Positions 1-8,539 of a DNA stretch of 64,000 nt are shown here, piece by piece (position 1 is the first letter of the stretch; each line of letters begins with the position of its first letter). Under the pieces are notes generated by a model. It was not told the DNA's origin. It did no database searches and was given only the letters and a program-made list of their open reading frames with translations. The stretch comes from Desulfobaccales bacterium (lineage in GTDB: Bacteria; Desulfobacterota; Desulfobaccia; Desulfobaccales; 0-14-0-80-60-11), in assembly GCA_041648175.1 (NCBI GenBank), contig JBAZPO010000003.1, positions 1 through 64,000 of the forward strand, read 5' to 3'. A program made the translations under genes and the position numbers.

Positions 1-137
1 AAAATTGCCGGACATTATGGAATCGCAGAATTCAGCCTATATGAGCACAGGCTGGAAAGCCTGTGCTACCGGGGAATTTTTAAATACCCATATAAAGTTT
101 CGGCCGCAAAGAAACTTTTGCAAGAGACTCTTTTGGC
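1..137. repeat. Partial MITE-like repeat, inverted relative to the copy at 8286-8522
   Basis: The first 137 bases are, on the opposite strand, nearly the same as 8286-8307 joined to 8404-8504. Both copies share the block with the hairpin CACAGGCTGGAAAGCCTGTG and the terminal sequence GCCAAAAGAG..CTCTTGCAAAA. The copy here is cut by the window edge and has a short spacer where the other copy holds an extra palindrome of about 90 bp. No coding content is visible. Confidence 0.75.
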
Positions 138-223
138 AAACGCTATAGCTATCCGCTGTCAGCTATCAGTTATCAGCAAAAGCAGATAAAGCTGAAAGCT
201 GACGGCTGAAAGCCTGCACCATC

Positions 224-1117
224 TCACCCTTGATACCCCAACATGCGGAGGGCCTTGGGGTCTTTGCGCCAGTTTTTCCACACCTTGACCCAGAGATCCA
301 GAAACACTTTGGCGCCCAAGAGCGACTCCATTTCGGCCCGGGCTTCGGCGCCGATGGCTTTGAGCATCCGCCCCTGCTTGCCGATGAGAATGCCTTTCTG
401 GGAAGTTCGCTCAACGTAGATCACCGCCCTGATCGTGATCAGATGGGGGCGGCGGCCTTCGTCGAATTCCTCCACCTGCACTGCCACCGCGTGGGGAATC
501 TCCTCCTTGGTATGGTGCAGCACCCGTTCCCGGATGAGTTCCGCCACCAGGAAACGCTCGCTGGAGTCGGTCTCCTGGTCCGGGGGGTACAGCGGCGGCG
601 ATACGGGCAGGAGTTTAAGGATCTCGGCGGCAAACTCCGCGATGCCGTCCCCCAGCAGGGCGCTCAGGGGGATAATGGGCGAGGCGGGAAACAACTCGTG
701 GTAAGCGGCGATCAAGGGCAGGAGTTTGGGCTTGGACACGGTGTCGACTTTATTGATGGCCACGATGACGGGACGGTGCACCTGCTTCAAATGGGGCAGC
801 AAAACCTGGTCGTCCGGGGCCGGAAGCCGGGGCTCCACCAGCCACACCACCACGTCGGCTTCGGCGAGCGCCGTGAGGGCCGCCTGCACCAGGGAGGCGT
901 TCAGCGCCCCTTTAGGGTCCAGCACCCCGGGAGTGTCCAGGAACAGGATCTGGGCCGAAGGCCCGTTGACGATGCCCAGGAGGCGGTTCCGGGTGGTCTG
1001 GGGCTTGGGGGAAGTGATGGCCAGTTTGTCCCCCACCAGCCGATTCAAGAGGGTGGACTTGCCTACATTGGGCACGCCGATCAGGGCCACATAGCCGCAT
1101 TTGAAGTCTTCAGACAT
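224..1117 (-). CDS. era: GTPase Era, ribosome biogenesis
   Basis: The 297-aa product is a full-length Era, the GTPase that binds 16S rRNA and helps mature the 30S subunit. The G1 loop GVPNVGKST lies near residues 14-22, DTPG (G3) near 61 and NKVD (G4) near 121. The C-terminal part has a KH-type RNA-binding domain with the GKQGRMLKAIG loop near residue 242. Length and domain order match the family. The start MSEDFKCG directly precedes the first beta strand of the G domain, and an AGGAAAA stretch lies upstream. It stands alone, with the thioesterase gene behind it on the same strand. Confidence 0.97.
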   Translation of the reverse strand: MSEDFKCGYVALIGVPNVGKSTLLNRLVGDKLAITSPKPQTTRNRLLGIVNGPSAQILFLDTPGVLDPKGALNASLVQAALTALAEADVVVWLVEPRLPAPDDQVLLPHLKQVHRPVIVAINKVDTVSKPKLLPLIAAYHELFPASPIIPLSALLGDGIAEFAAEILKLLPVSPPLYPPDQETDSSERFLVAELIRERVLHHTKEEIPHAVAVQVEEFDEGRRPHLITIRAVIYVERTSQKGILIGKQGRMLKAIGAEARAEMESLLGAKVFLDLWVKVWKNWRKDPKALRMLGYQG

Positions 1118-1222
1118 ACTTTATTATACGCAATTTTTTCCTCATTTTCCCCAAAAAGAAAAGGCAGGGCCAACTGACCCTGCCGGTTTTGGAGTATCGC
1201 AACAATTCAGGCCGGGTGGGCC

Positions 1223-1654
1223 TTAAGTCGCCGCGGCTTTTTGCGCCTTGCCCGCCACTTTGGCGTTGAATTTCGCGGCGTCGATGACGAAGCGCTCGTG
1301 GTAACCCTGGGAAATCAGGTCCACCCCGTCGTCGGCTTCGATGAAAAAAGTGAGCTTGCGCCCTTCCACCTTCTCTAAAAGGACCCGGACCGTGACCACC
1401 AGGCCCGGCGGGGTGGCCGCCACGTGGCTTAAGTTTACGCTGATGCCCACAGTCTGCTCGGCGGGCCAATCCAGGTGTGGATTAAGGGCCTGGATGCAGG
1501 CCCATTCAAAGAGCCCCACCATGTACCCGGTGGCCAACACCCGGGGCATCTGCTGAAATTCCGGGGACTCGGGGTAGAGGTGCGGCACCGTCTTGGTGTC
1601 CGGGATTTCAAACTGAAATTCGATCTTCAGGCCAGGCTGCAAGGAATCTTTCAT
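1223..1654 (-). CDS. FlK-like hotdog thioesterase
   Basis: The 143-aa protein looks like a single hotdog-fold thioesterase of the fluoroacetyl-CoA thioesterase (FlK) type. Such proteins hydrolyse small acyl-CoAs, and in organisms without fluoroacetate they are thought to remove unwanted acyl-CoAs. The central helix segment ATGYMVGLFEWACIQ and the strand GISVNLSHVAATPPG fit that fold. The frame is open further upstream, but that part reads through a REP-like hairpin (1684-1727). I therefore place the start at 1654, with GGAG a few bases upstream. The substrate cannot be read from the sequence. Confidence 0.75.
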   Translation of the reverse strand: MKDSLQPGLKIEFQFEIPDTKTVPHLYPESPEFQQMPRVLATGYMVGLFEWACIQALNPHLDWPAEQTVGISVNLSHVAATPPGLVVTVRVLLEKVEGRKLTFFIEADDGVDLISQGYHERFVIDAAKFNAKVAGKAQKAAAT

Positions 1655-1683
1655 GATGGACGCTCCATAAATGATGCAAGGTT

Positions 1684-1727
1684 TGTATGAAAACCTGCGC
1701 TGCACAGGTTGAAAACCTGTGCCACCA
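1684..1727. repeat. REP-like hairpin (CACAGG..CCTGTG type)
   Basis: An inverted repeat with arms CACAGGTT and AACCTGTG sits upstream of the thioesterase gene. Relatives of this hairpin (GTGGCACAGGC..GCCTGTGC) recur at 48-70, 8440-8461, 17655-17680 and 20580-20612. It is a dispersed intergenic palindrome family. Confidence 0.6.
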
Positions 1728-1846
1728 AACATTGGTAATTTTTGTAACCTGCCGTCACCAGAATTTCTTTGGATTACTTTTGAATTTCTGCTAAAAAAAT
1801 CAATAAGTAAAATTAATAATTATTATATAAACAATTAGGCAAAATT

Positions 1847-2746
1847 ATGGAATGGCAGCAACTCCTGGGCTTTTACCAGGTGGCCAAGTTGGGAAGTTTT
1901 ACCAAAGCCGCGGAAGCCACCTTTCGGACCCAGTCGGCCCTAAGCCAGCAGGTCAAGGCCCTGGAAGAAGAGTTGGGCAGCCAGCTTATCGAGCGGCTGG
2001 CCAAACGCCGCTTGAAACTTACCCCCTCGGGAGTCAAGCTCTTTGCCTTTGCCCAAAGGCTTTTGAATCAATGGGACGGGCTTTTGGATGAGTTGCGCGC
2101 CATGAAAGGTGAGCCTCAGGGGCCGCTCTCCCTGGCCGCGCCGTTCACCACCCTCTATCACCTGTTGCCCGAAGCCCTCTCGTCTTACCTGCAAAAGTTC
2201 CCCCAGGTGGAATTGACCCTGCTGGATCGCCCCCAGGCAGCCGTTTTCAGCCTGGTGAAAAGCGGCGACATTGATTTCGGCCTGGCTTTAGAGTCCCGGG
2301 TCCCCAAAGACCTTACAGCCCGGCGCTGGCAACCGGTGGATACGGTCCTCCTGGCTCCGGTGGATCATCCCCTGACCCGAGCCCGCCGGGTCACCTGGCG
2401 GCAGATCGCCCGCTACCCCTTGATTGTGCCCCCTCGAGGCCATGAGGCCGGGGGCCGGCACCTGATCGAGGCCCACTTCGAGAAGCTGGGCCTGGCCATT
2501 CGCATCATTTTAGAATCATCCAACGTCGAGTTGAGCGCCCGTTACGTGGAAACCGGCCTGGGGCTCGCGTTCGCTACCCTGGCCCGGGGCCTTAAGCCGT
2601 CGCAACGCCATCTCGCCTTCATTCCCCTGGGTCATTACTTCAAGCCGGATCACCTGGCCCTGGTCCTGCGCCGGGATAAGGTCCTCACCCCGTACAAGTT
2701 GGCCTTTATTAATCTCCTGTTTGGGGATACAATGCCTTCCCAGTAA
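1847..2746 (+). CDS. LysR-family transcriptional regulator
   Basis: The 299-aa protein has the LysR layout. A winged HTH occupies about residues 1-60 (FTKAAEATFRTQSALSQQVKALE), followed by a linker helix and a periplasmic-binding-protein-like effector domain from about residue 90 to the end. The upstream region is very A+T rich (TTAATAATTATTATATAAAC), which suits a promoter. The next gene on the same strand is the MoeA fusion, so it may regulate molybdate or tungstate cofactor functions; that is inference. The closest named relatives by eye are the CysB/Cbl type, but the effector is unknown. Confidence 0.92.
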   Translation: MEWQQLLGFYQVAKLGSFTKAAEATFRTQSALSQQVKALEEELGSQLIERLAKRRLKLTPSGVKLFAFAQRLLNQWDGLLDELRAMKGEPQGPLSLAAPFTTLYHLLPEALSSYLQKFPQVELTLLDRPQAAVFSLVKSGDIDFGLALESRVPKDLTARRWQPVDTVLLAPVDHPLTRARRVTWRQIARYPLIVPPRGHEAGGRHLIEAHFEKLGLAIRIILESSNVELSARYVETGLGLAFATLARGLKPSQRHLAFIPLGHYFKPDHLALVLRRDKVLTPYKLAFINLLFGDTMPSQ

Positions 2747-2882
2747 TCGCGCTATACTGGACTCAGAACAGCCAAACCCATAGATTACGGGTTGGGAAGA
2801 CATTAAGTTGCAGGAACAATCGAAAGCTCATGCTGACCCAAACATTGACCGACCCCAGGACCAACTTTAATAAGGAACGCTC

Positions 2883-4805
2883 ATGAAACGCCGCATCTAT
2901 CTCAGCATGAAGTCGTTGGAGGAGGCCCGGGAGGTCTGGTTTGCCCGGTTTGATCTGGACGACATGGCCCAGGCTGAAGAAATTCCCGTGGCAGACGCCC
3001 GGGGCCGGGTGACTGCGGGGCCGGTGATGGCCAGGCGGTCCTCGCCCGCGGCCCATCAGGCGGCCATGGATGGCTTTGCTGTGGCCGCAGCCAGCACGTT
3101 CGGAGCGACCCCTGATAGCCCAAAACTTTTGGCCGTGGGCCAGGAGGCCTTTCCCATCAACACCGGCCATCTCATGCCGCGTTCAACCGATGCGGTGATT
3201 ATGGTGGAGCAGGTCCCGGACCCCGAGGCCGACCCGATTACGGTGGAGGAGCCCACCTTTCCCTGGCAGCATGTGCGCCGGATAGGGGAAGATCTGGTGG
3301 TGGGCGAGATGGTGCTGCCGGAAGGGGTGGAAATCGTGCCTTGGGCCCAGGGGGCTTTGCTGGCCGCGGGGGTGACAAAGATCGCGGTGCGCCGCCGGCC
3401 CCGGGTCGCAATCATCCCCACGGGCACCGAGCTGATTCCCGTAACGGAGCTGGACCAGGATTTGCCCAGGGGCAAGCTGCCGGAGTTCAATTCCGTCATT
3501 CTGTCCGGGTTGGTGGTCGAGGCGGGCGGGGTGCCGATGGTTTTGCCCATCGTCTCAGATGATCCCGGGGCTTTGACCGCAGCGCTTGAAGACGCCCTGA
3601 AAGATGCCGATATGGTGCTCATCAATGCCGGGTCTTCCGCGGGCACCGAGGATTACACTTACCGGGCCATTGATGCCTTAGGCGATGTCTTGGTCCACGG
3701 CGTCTCCATGATGCCGGGCAAGCCCACGGTGCTGGGGGTGGTGGCGGGCAAGCCGGTCATCGGCAACCCCGGCTATCCCGTGTCCGCGGTGCTGTCCTTC
3801 GAGCAGTTCGCCGCGCCTTTAATTGCCGGGCTGGCGGGTCAGCGCCTGACTCCCCGGCCCACCCTGGAAGTCTACCCGGCCCAGAACCTGCCGTCCAAGC
3901 CGGGCCTGACGGAATTTATCCGGGTGACCTTAGGGAGGGTGGGAGACAAAGTTATCGCCACCCCGCTGCCCCGGGGCGCTGGAACCATCACTTCTTTGGT
4001 CAGGGCCGACGGCCTGCTCATTGTGCCGGCCTTGAGTGAGGGTCTGGAGGAGGACCGGCAGGTGAGCGCCGAACTGCTGGTTCAGCCTGAAGACATCGAA
4101 GGCACCCTGGTGGTGTTGGGCAGCCATGACAACACCATCGACCTGTTGGCGACCCTGCTACACCGCCGGGACCACCGCTTGCGCCTGTCCTCCGGCCACG
4201 TGGGGAGCCTGGGGGGCTTGATGGCCCTGCGCCAGGGCCGGGCTCACCTGGGGGGCAGCCACATGTTGGACCCCGAAACCAACACCTATAACGTGCCCTT
4301 TATCCAGCGCTATCTGGCGGGCGTGCCCTTGAAACTTATTAACCTGGCCTGGCGGCAGCAGGGGCTGATGGTGGCCCCCGGCAATCCGCAAAAAATCAAG
4401 ACCATCAATGACCTGGTGCGTCCTACCGTGAGGTTCATCAACCGGCAGCGGGGGGCCGGGACCCGCCTGTTGCTGGATTATCTCCTTAAGGAAAACGGAC
4501 TTAATGCCGATCAGGTTCAGGGTTATGAACGGGAAGAGTATACCCACATGGCTGTGGCGGTGAATGTCTTCTCCGGCACCGCCGACGTGGGCCTGGGGAT
4601 TTTGGCCGCGGCGCGGGCCCTGGGGCTGGATTTTATTCCGCTGCTCCCCGAGCGCTACGACCTGGTGGTGCCCGAGACCACTTTTGCCGACCCCCGCTTC
4701 CAAGTCTTGCTGGAGGTGGTCCGCTCCCCTGAATTCCAAACAGCCGCGGCCGCCTTGGGAGGTTATGATTTGAAGGATTGTGGCACAATTCTCTGGGAAC
4801 AATGA
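2883..4805 (+). CDS. MoeA fused to a periplasmic-binding-protein-like domain
   Basis: The 640-aa product joins two domains. Residues about 1-400 are MoeA, the enzyme that inserts molybdenum (or tungsten) into molybdopterin; the GSSAGTEDYTYRAID block and the GNPGYPVS loop in its C-terminal half are typical. Residues about 405-640 resemble the substrate-binding domain of LysR regulators and molybdate-binding proteins (GSHDNTIDLLATLL, then GTADVGLGILAAA). MoeA/PBP fusions are known in anaerobes and may sense or load the oxyanion. No signal peptide is seen, so it acts in the cytoplasm. RBS AAGGAACG precedes the ATG. Confidence 0.9.
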   Translation: MKRRIYLSMKSLEEAREVWFARFDLDDMAQAEEIPVADARGRVTAGPVMARRSSPAAHQAAMDGFAVAAASTFGATPDSPKLLAVGQEAFPINTGHLMPRSTDAVIMVEQVPDPEADPITVEEPTFPWQHVRRIGEDLVVGEMVLPEGVEIVPWAQGALLAAGVTKIAVRRRPRVAIIPTGTELIPVTELDQDLPRGKLPEFNSVILSGLVVEAGGVPMVLPIVSDDPGALTAALEDALKDADMVLINAGSSAGTEDYTYRAIDALGDVLVHGVSMMPGKPTVLGVVAGKPVIGNPGYPVSAVLSFEQFAAPLIAGLAGQRLTPRPTLEVYPAQNLPSKPGLTEFIRVTLGRVGDKVIATPLPRGAGTITSLVRADGLLIVPALSEGLEEDRQVSAELLVQPEDIEGTLVVLGSHDNTIDLLATLLHRRDHRLRLSSGHVGSLGGLMALRQGRAHLGGSHMLDPETNTYNVPFIQRYLAGVPLKLINLAWRQQGLMVAPGNPQKIKTINDLVRPTVRFINRQRGAGTRLLLDYLLKENGLNADQVQGYEREEYTHMAVAVNVFSGTADVGLGILAAARALGLDFIPLLPERYDLVVPETTFADPRFQVLLEVVRSPEFQTAAAALGGYDLKDCGTILWEQ

Positions 4806-4872
4806 TTTCCAGATGGTGATCTCTTAAAGGCAGCCTTCGGTATTAATAAATTTTACGAAACATTGGAAATGA

Positions 4873-4904
4873 ACAGGAGGGGCGGGGTTTAAACCCGCCC
4901 CTAC
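4873..4904. repeat. GGGGCGGG..CCCGCCCC palindrome
   Basis: An inverted repeat of GGGGCGGG and CCCGCCCC around TTTAAA lies between the MoeA fusion and the next gene. Similar GGGCGG..CCGCCCCTAC hairpins occur at 17905-17930. It is part of the dispersed intergenic palindromes of this genome. Confidence 0.55.
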
Positions 4905-4914
4905 AACTCTCCTC

Positions 4915-6123
4915 ATGCCAAGAAAACTCCTTGCCTGGATTATTGTCTCTCTCTGTTCCTTCTGGGGCGGGGGCTTGCCGGCTGCGAGTCTTGCCGCCCC
5001 CAGTCAGCCGGTCACCATTTATCTTTTTTGGACCGAGGGTTGTCCCCATTGTGTCCATGAGAAGGAGTTTTTAGCCCGCCTGCACCACGCCGATCCCGAT
5101 ATCAAGATCGTGGCCCTGGAGTTATCCGGCAACCCGGATAACCGGGAATTATTCCAGAAAGTCGGAAAGTTTCTCAATGCCGATGTCTCCGGCGTGCCCT
5201 TCACCGTCATCGGCACGCAATCCGTGCTCGGCTGGCAGGATGAGTCTACCACCGGCCAGGCCATTACCATGGCGATAAACGAGGCGCGCCGGCAGGAAGC
5301 GCCTGATATTGTGGCGACTCTCCGGGCCGGGATGGCCCCTCCCCTCCACCCCGGGCTGGAAAACCAGGTGATCCCAGACACCCTGACTGTGCCGCTGTTG
5401 GGCCAGATCAACCTCAAGTACCTGTCTTTGGGCTTGGTTACCGTCATCATCGGCGCGTTGGACGGTTTTAACCCTTGCGCCCTGTGGGTGCTGATCTTCC
5501 TTATCAATCTGTTGCTGGGCATGGAAGACCGGAAAAAGATGTGGGTTTTGGGCGGCGCCTTTATCATGGCGTCGAGTGCGGTTTATTTCCTGTTCATGAC
5601 CGCCTGGCTTAATATTCTGGTTTTTCTGGGGTTTATCTTTTGGATCAGAATCGCTATCGGCCTTGTCGCCCTCTTCGCCGGGGGCTATAACTTAAGGGAA
5701 TACCTGACCAACACCGCCGGGGTTTGCAAACTGAGCCATGGGAACCGCCGCCAGCGCACCATGGACCGGCTCAAGGAGATCATCGCCACCCGCAAATTTG
5801 GGCTGGCCCTGGGCGGAATCGTGCTCCTGGCCTTGATGGTGAACCTGGTTGAATTGATCTGCTCCGCCGGATTCCCGGTGGTCTATTTGCAAATTCTGAG
5901 TTTGACGCCTTTACCGTTCTGGCAGTATTATCTCTATCTACTCCTTTACATCACGATTTTCATGCTCGACGATATCATTGTCTTTGTGGTGGCCATGCTC
6001 ACCTTGCAAATGATGGGCGTAACCACCCGGTACAAACGGTTCTCCAACTTGATCGGCGGGATTTTGATGCTGCTGATCGGCGTGTTGCTGATCTTTAAAC
6101 CCGGCTGGTTGATGTTTGGTTGA
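4915..6123 (+). CDS. Thioredoxin-like domain fused to a CcdA/DsbD-like membrane domain
   Basis: The 402-aa protein starts with a signal peptide (residues 1-28, ending near SLAA). A thioredoxin/glutaredoxin-like domain follows with the redox motif CPHC at residues 43-46 and a cis-proline region (SGVPF). From about residue 165 there are six or so hydrophobic segments. The GFNPCALWVL motif there is the PCA signature of the CcdA/DsbD family that moves electrons across the membrane. It probably carries reductant to periplasmic thiols. A second conserved cysteine, in the VELICSAGFPV segment, matches the CcdA pair. Rubrerythrin follows on the same strand. Confidence 0.85.
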   Translation: MPRKLLAWIIVSLCSFWGGGLPAASLAAPSQPVTIYLFWTEGCPHCVHEKEFLARLHHADPDIKIVALELSGNPDNRELFQKVGKFLNADVSGVPFTVIGTQSVLGWQDESTTGQAITMAINEARRQEAPDIVATLRAGMAPPLHPGLENQVIPDTLTVPLLGQINLKYLSLGLVTVIIGALDGFNPCALWVLIFLINLLLGMEDRKKMWVLGGAFIMASSAVYFLFMTAWLNILVFLGFIFWIRIAIGLVALFAGGYNLREYLTNTAGVCKLSHGNRRQRTMDRLKEIIATRKFGLALGGIVLLALMVNLVELICSAGFPVVYLQILSLTPLPFWQYYLYLLLYITIFMLDDIIVFVVAMLTLQMMGVTTRYKRFSNLIGGILMLLIGVLLIFKPGWLMFG

Positions 6124-6222
6124 GCCGGTCGCCCTAAAAATTTCAAACCGTGGACTGGCCAAGCAGTGATGCAGGTCTTAAGATAACCTAAGAATATTAC
6201 TGTATCTAAAGGAGGACTATTC

Positions 6223-6795
6223 ATGGAGTTGAAGGGTTCCCAAACCGAGAAAAATCTACTTATCGCCTTTGCCGGGGAGTCCCAAGCCCGGAACCGCTAT
6301 ACCTTCTATGCTGGCGAAGCCAAGAAGGCGGGCTACGAATATATCGCGGCCATTTTCCTGGAGACCGCAGAAAACGAGAAGGAGCACGCCAAGGTCTTTT
6401 TCAAGCACCTGGGAGAAGGCACCGCGGAAATCGTGGCGGGCTACCCCTTTCATCTGGGGGACACGCTGAGCAATTTGGTAGCCGCCGCGGAAGGCGAGAA
6501 TTACGAGTGGACCACCATGTACCAGAATTTTGCGGACGACGCGGAAAAAGAAGGCTTCAAGGAGATCGCCGCCTCTTTTAGGGAGATCGCCAAGGTGGAG
6601 AATTTTCACGAGTCCCGGTACCGGGCCCTAGGCGAGCATGTCAAGAACGGCACCATGTTCAAGCGTGACGAGCCTGTTACCTGGCACTGCCGGAATTGCG
6701 GCTATCTCGTCAAGGGGAAAAATGCTCCGGATCTTTGCCCGTCCTGCAAGCACCCCCAGTCCTACTACGAAGAACTGGCGGAAAATTACCGGTAG
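6223..6795 (+). CDS. Rubrerythrin
   Basis: The 190-aa protein is a classical rubrerythrin, a non-haem di-iron peroxidase that protects anaerobes from hydrogen peroxide. The four-helix ferritin-like domain (residues 1-145) shows the ExxH-type metal ligands (ENEKEHAKVF and EIAKVENFHESRY). The C-terminal rubredoxin-like domain has two pairs of cysteines (CRNCG and CPSC) near residues 151-172. The RBS AAAGGAGGA is strong. The next gene, plsY, is close behind but functionally unrelated. Confidence 0.96.
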   Translation: MELKGSQTEKNLLIAFAGESQARNRYTFYAGEAKKAGYEYIAAIFLETAENEKEHAKVFFKHLGEGTAEIVAGYPFHLGDTLSNLVAAAEGENYEWTTMYQNFADDAEKEGFKEIAASFREIAKVENFHESRYRALGEHVKNGTMFKRDEPVTWHCRNCGYLVKGKNAPDLCPSCKHPQSYYEELAENYR

Positions 6796-6809
6796 AGAAA
6801 GGTAACCTG

Positions 6810-7406
6810 ATGTACCAGGTGTTAGTCTTGGTGGTCTTGGCCTATCTGTTGGGGTCCATCCCCTCCGGGCTGTTGGTCGCACGATGCTTGGGGGGGCCGG
6901 ACCCTAGGAGCCAGGGCAGCGGCAACTTGGGGACCGCCAATGTCTACCGCGTCTTAGGGCGGAAGGCCGGAGCCCTCACTCTGCTGGGAGATGTGGCCAA
7001 GGGGGCCTTGCCGGTGGCCTTGGCGCGGCTGACCCTCTATTCGCTTGCGGCCTGGCAGGATACGGGCGTGGCCCTGGTGGCCGCGGCCGCGGTCTTGGGC
7101 CACGTCTTCCCCTTATATCTGGGTTTCAAGGGTGGCAAAGCCGTGGCCACCACCTTCGGCGTCGTGGCGGTAGTGGCCCCCTGGGCCGCACTCAACCTGG
7201 TCCTGGTTTACATCCTGGCCCTGTCCCAAACCCGGATCTTTTCGGTGAGCGCCCTGATCTGCGCCTGGCTGCTGCCGGTGGCGGTGGGGCTGTTCACCGC
7301 TTCCAAGGCCTATCTGCTGCTGGCCGGGGCGCTTTCGGGTCTCATTTTGGTCTGTCATCGGGATAATCTGGAACGTTTCTTTAAGGGTGAAGAACCGCGC
7401 CTTTAG
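6810..7406 (+). CDS. plsY: Acyl-phosphate glycerol-3-phosphate acyltransferase PlsY
   Basis: The 198-aa integral membrane enzyme transfers an acyl group from acyl phosphate to glycerol-3-phosphate, the first step of phospholipid synthesis. PlsY motifs are present: GSIPSG near residue 14, GSGNLGTANV near 35 and GHVFPLYLGFKGGKAVAT near 97-115. The open frame extends upstream into rubrerythrin, but ATG 6810 has the N-terminal membrane helix directly after it and GAAAGG just upstream, so it is chosen. Length fits the family. Confidence 0.95.
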   Translation: MYQVLVLVVLAYLLGSIPSGLLVARCLGGPDPRSQGSGNLGTANVYRVLGRKAGALTLLGDVAKGALPVALARLTLYSLAAWQDTGVALVAAAAVLGHVFPLYLGFKGGKAVATTFGVVAVVAPWAALNLVLVYILALSQTRIFSVSALICAWLLPVAVGLFTASKAYLLLAGALSGLILVCHRDNLERFFKGEEPRL

Positions 7407-7472
7407 GCCCACAGAAAGCCAGGGGTTCTCAGACCAGGCCTCGACCCACATTCCACTTGATGGAGAAGGAAC

Positions 7473-8141
7473 ATGCTGATCAAGGACTGGATGACCAAAG
7501 ACCCTATCACCATTACCGAAGACACTTCGATGATCAAAGCTATTCATCTCATGAAGGAGCGCCGTTTCCGGAGGCTGCCGGTAGTGACGTTGGGGCGGTT
7601 GGTGGGCATGGTTACCGACCGGGACTTAAAGGAGGCCGCACCCTCCAAGGCAACCTCCCTGGATGTCCATGAACTTTACTACCTCCTGGCCGAACTCCAG
7701 GTCAAGGAGATCATGAGCCATAATCCCCTCAGCGTTTCCCAGGATGACACGTTGGAACACGCGGCCCAGATCATGCTGGACCACACGATCTCGGGCTTGC
7801 CGGTGGTGGACGCGCATGGCAAGGTGGTGGGGATCATCACGCAATCCGACGTGTTCCGGGCCTTTATGCATATTACCGGCGTCCTCCAGGGAGGGGTCCA
7901 ATTCGCCCTGAGGCTGGAAGACCGCCCCGGCCTGATCAAAGAAGTGGTGGACCTCCTGAGGAACCGGGGAGCCCGGTTCGTCAGCCTGATGTCATCCTAT
8001 GCCACGTCTAAGGAAGGCTTTCGGGATGTCTACATCCGGGTCAAGAACCTGCCCCCGGAGGCGGTGGCGGCGGCCCAAGAGGAACTGGCCTCCCGCTATG
8101 AGTTGCTCTACGTCATCCCGGAGGGGTCAGCCGGCCCTTAG
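7473..8141 (+). CDS. CBS-pair and ACT-domain protein, AcuB-like
   Basis: The 222-aa protein has two CBS domains (residues about 7-60 and 77-133, with MTKDPITI and MSHNPLSV openings) followed by an ACT-like domain (from about 145: FALRLEDRPGLIKEVVDLL). This order matches AcuB-like proteins. CBS pairs bind adenine nucleotides and ACT domains often bind amino acids, so a regulatory or sensing role is likely. Its target cannot be read here. A rho-independent terminator follows at 8214-8244. Confidence 0.88.
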   Translation: MLIKDWMTKDPITITEDTSMIKAIHLMKERRFRRLPVVTLGRLVGMVTDRDLKEAAPSKATSLDVHELYYLLAELQVKEIMSHNPLSVSQDDTLEHAAQIMLDHTISGLPVVDAHGKVVGIITQSDVFRAFMHITGVLQGGVQFALRLEDRPGLIKEVVDLLRNRGARFVSLMSSYATSKEGFRDVYIRVKNLPPEAVAAAQEELASRYELLYVIPEGSAGP

Positions 8142-8213
8142 ACGACTGGCTGGCGGACGCCGCAGCATCCATGCCCTAAAGCACGGGGCGCAAGGCGATG
8201 GCCTGCTGGCTGC

Positions 8214-8244
8214 AAAGGAGGGTTGAGCCCTCCTTTCTCTTTTA
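8214..8244 (+). terminator. Rho-independent terminator after the CBS-ACT gene
   Basis: The sequence AAAGGAGGG-TTGA-GCCCTCCTTT forms a strong stem with a tetraloop and is followed by CTCTTTT. It lies about 75 bp after the stop of the AcuB-like gene. Confidence 0.8.
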
Positions 8245-8285
8245 ATTGCCTGTCGCCGGTTCCGGGTAGATTCTATATAGCGAAT

Positions 8286-8522
8286 GCCAAAAGAGCCTCT
8301 TGCAAAAAGCCTTTTGTCATCCTGAGTGGAGCGAAGGATCTCGCATTTTCCTCTCCTTTTTGAGATTCTTCGGTCGCTTCGCTCCCTCAGAATGACAAGC
8401 AAAGAGACTTTATATGGGTATTTAAAAATTCCCCGGTAGCACAGGCTTTCCAGCCTGTGCTCAAATAGGCTGAATTCTGCGATTCCATAATGTCCGGCAA
8501 TTTTGCAAGAAGCTCTTTTGGC
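8286..8522. repeat. MITE-like element, 237 bp, with 22-bp inverted ends
   Basis: The ends 8286-8307 and 8501-8522 are inverted copies of each other with 21 of 22 matches (GCCAAAAGAG..CTTGCAAAA). Inside are a TGTCATCCTGAG-type palindrome (about 8315-8400), the CACAGGC hairpin and the block shared with 1-105. It encodes no protein. Together with the inverted copy at the window start it brackets about 8 kb of core genes. Confidence 0.75.
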
Positions 8523-8539
8523 TTTGAGTATAGGTGCTT

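Noticed and set aside
230..1177. 315-aa plus-strand open frame opposite era
   Set aside because: It is the shadow of the GC-rich era gene. Its translation is rich in H, G and Q with no domain.
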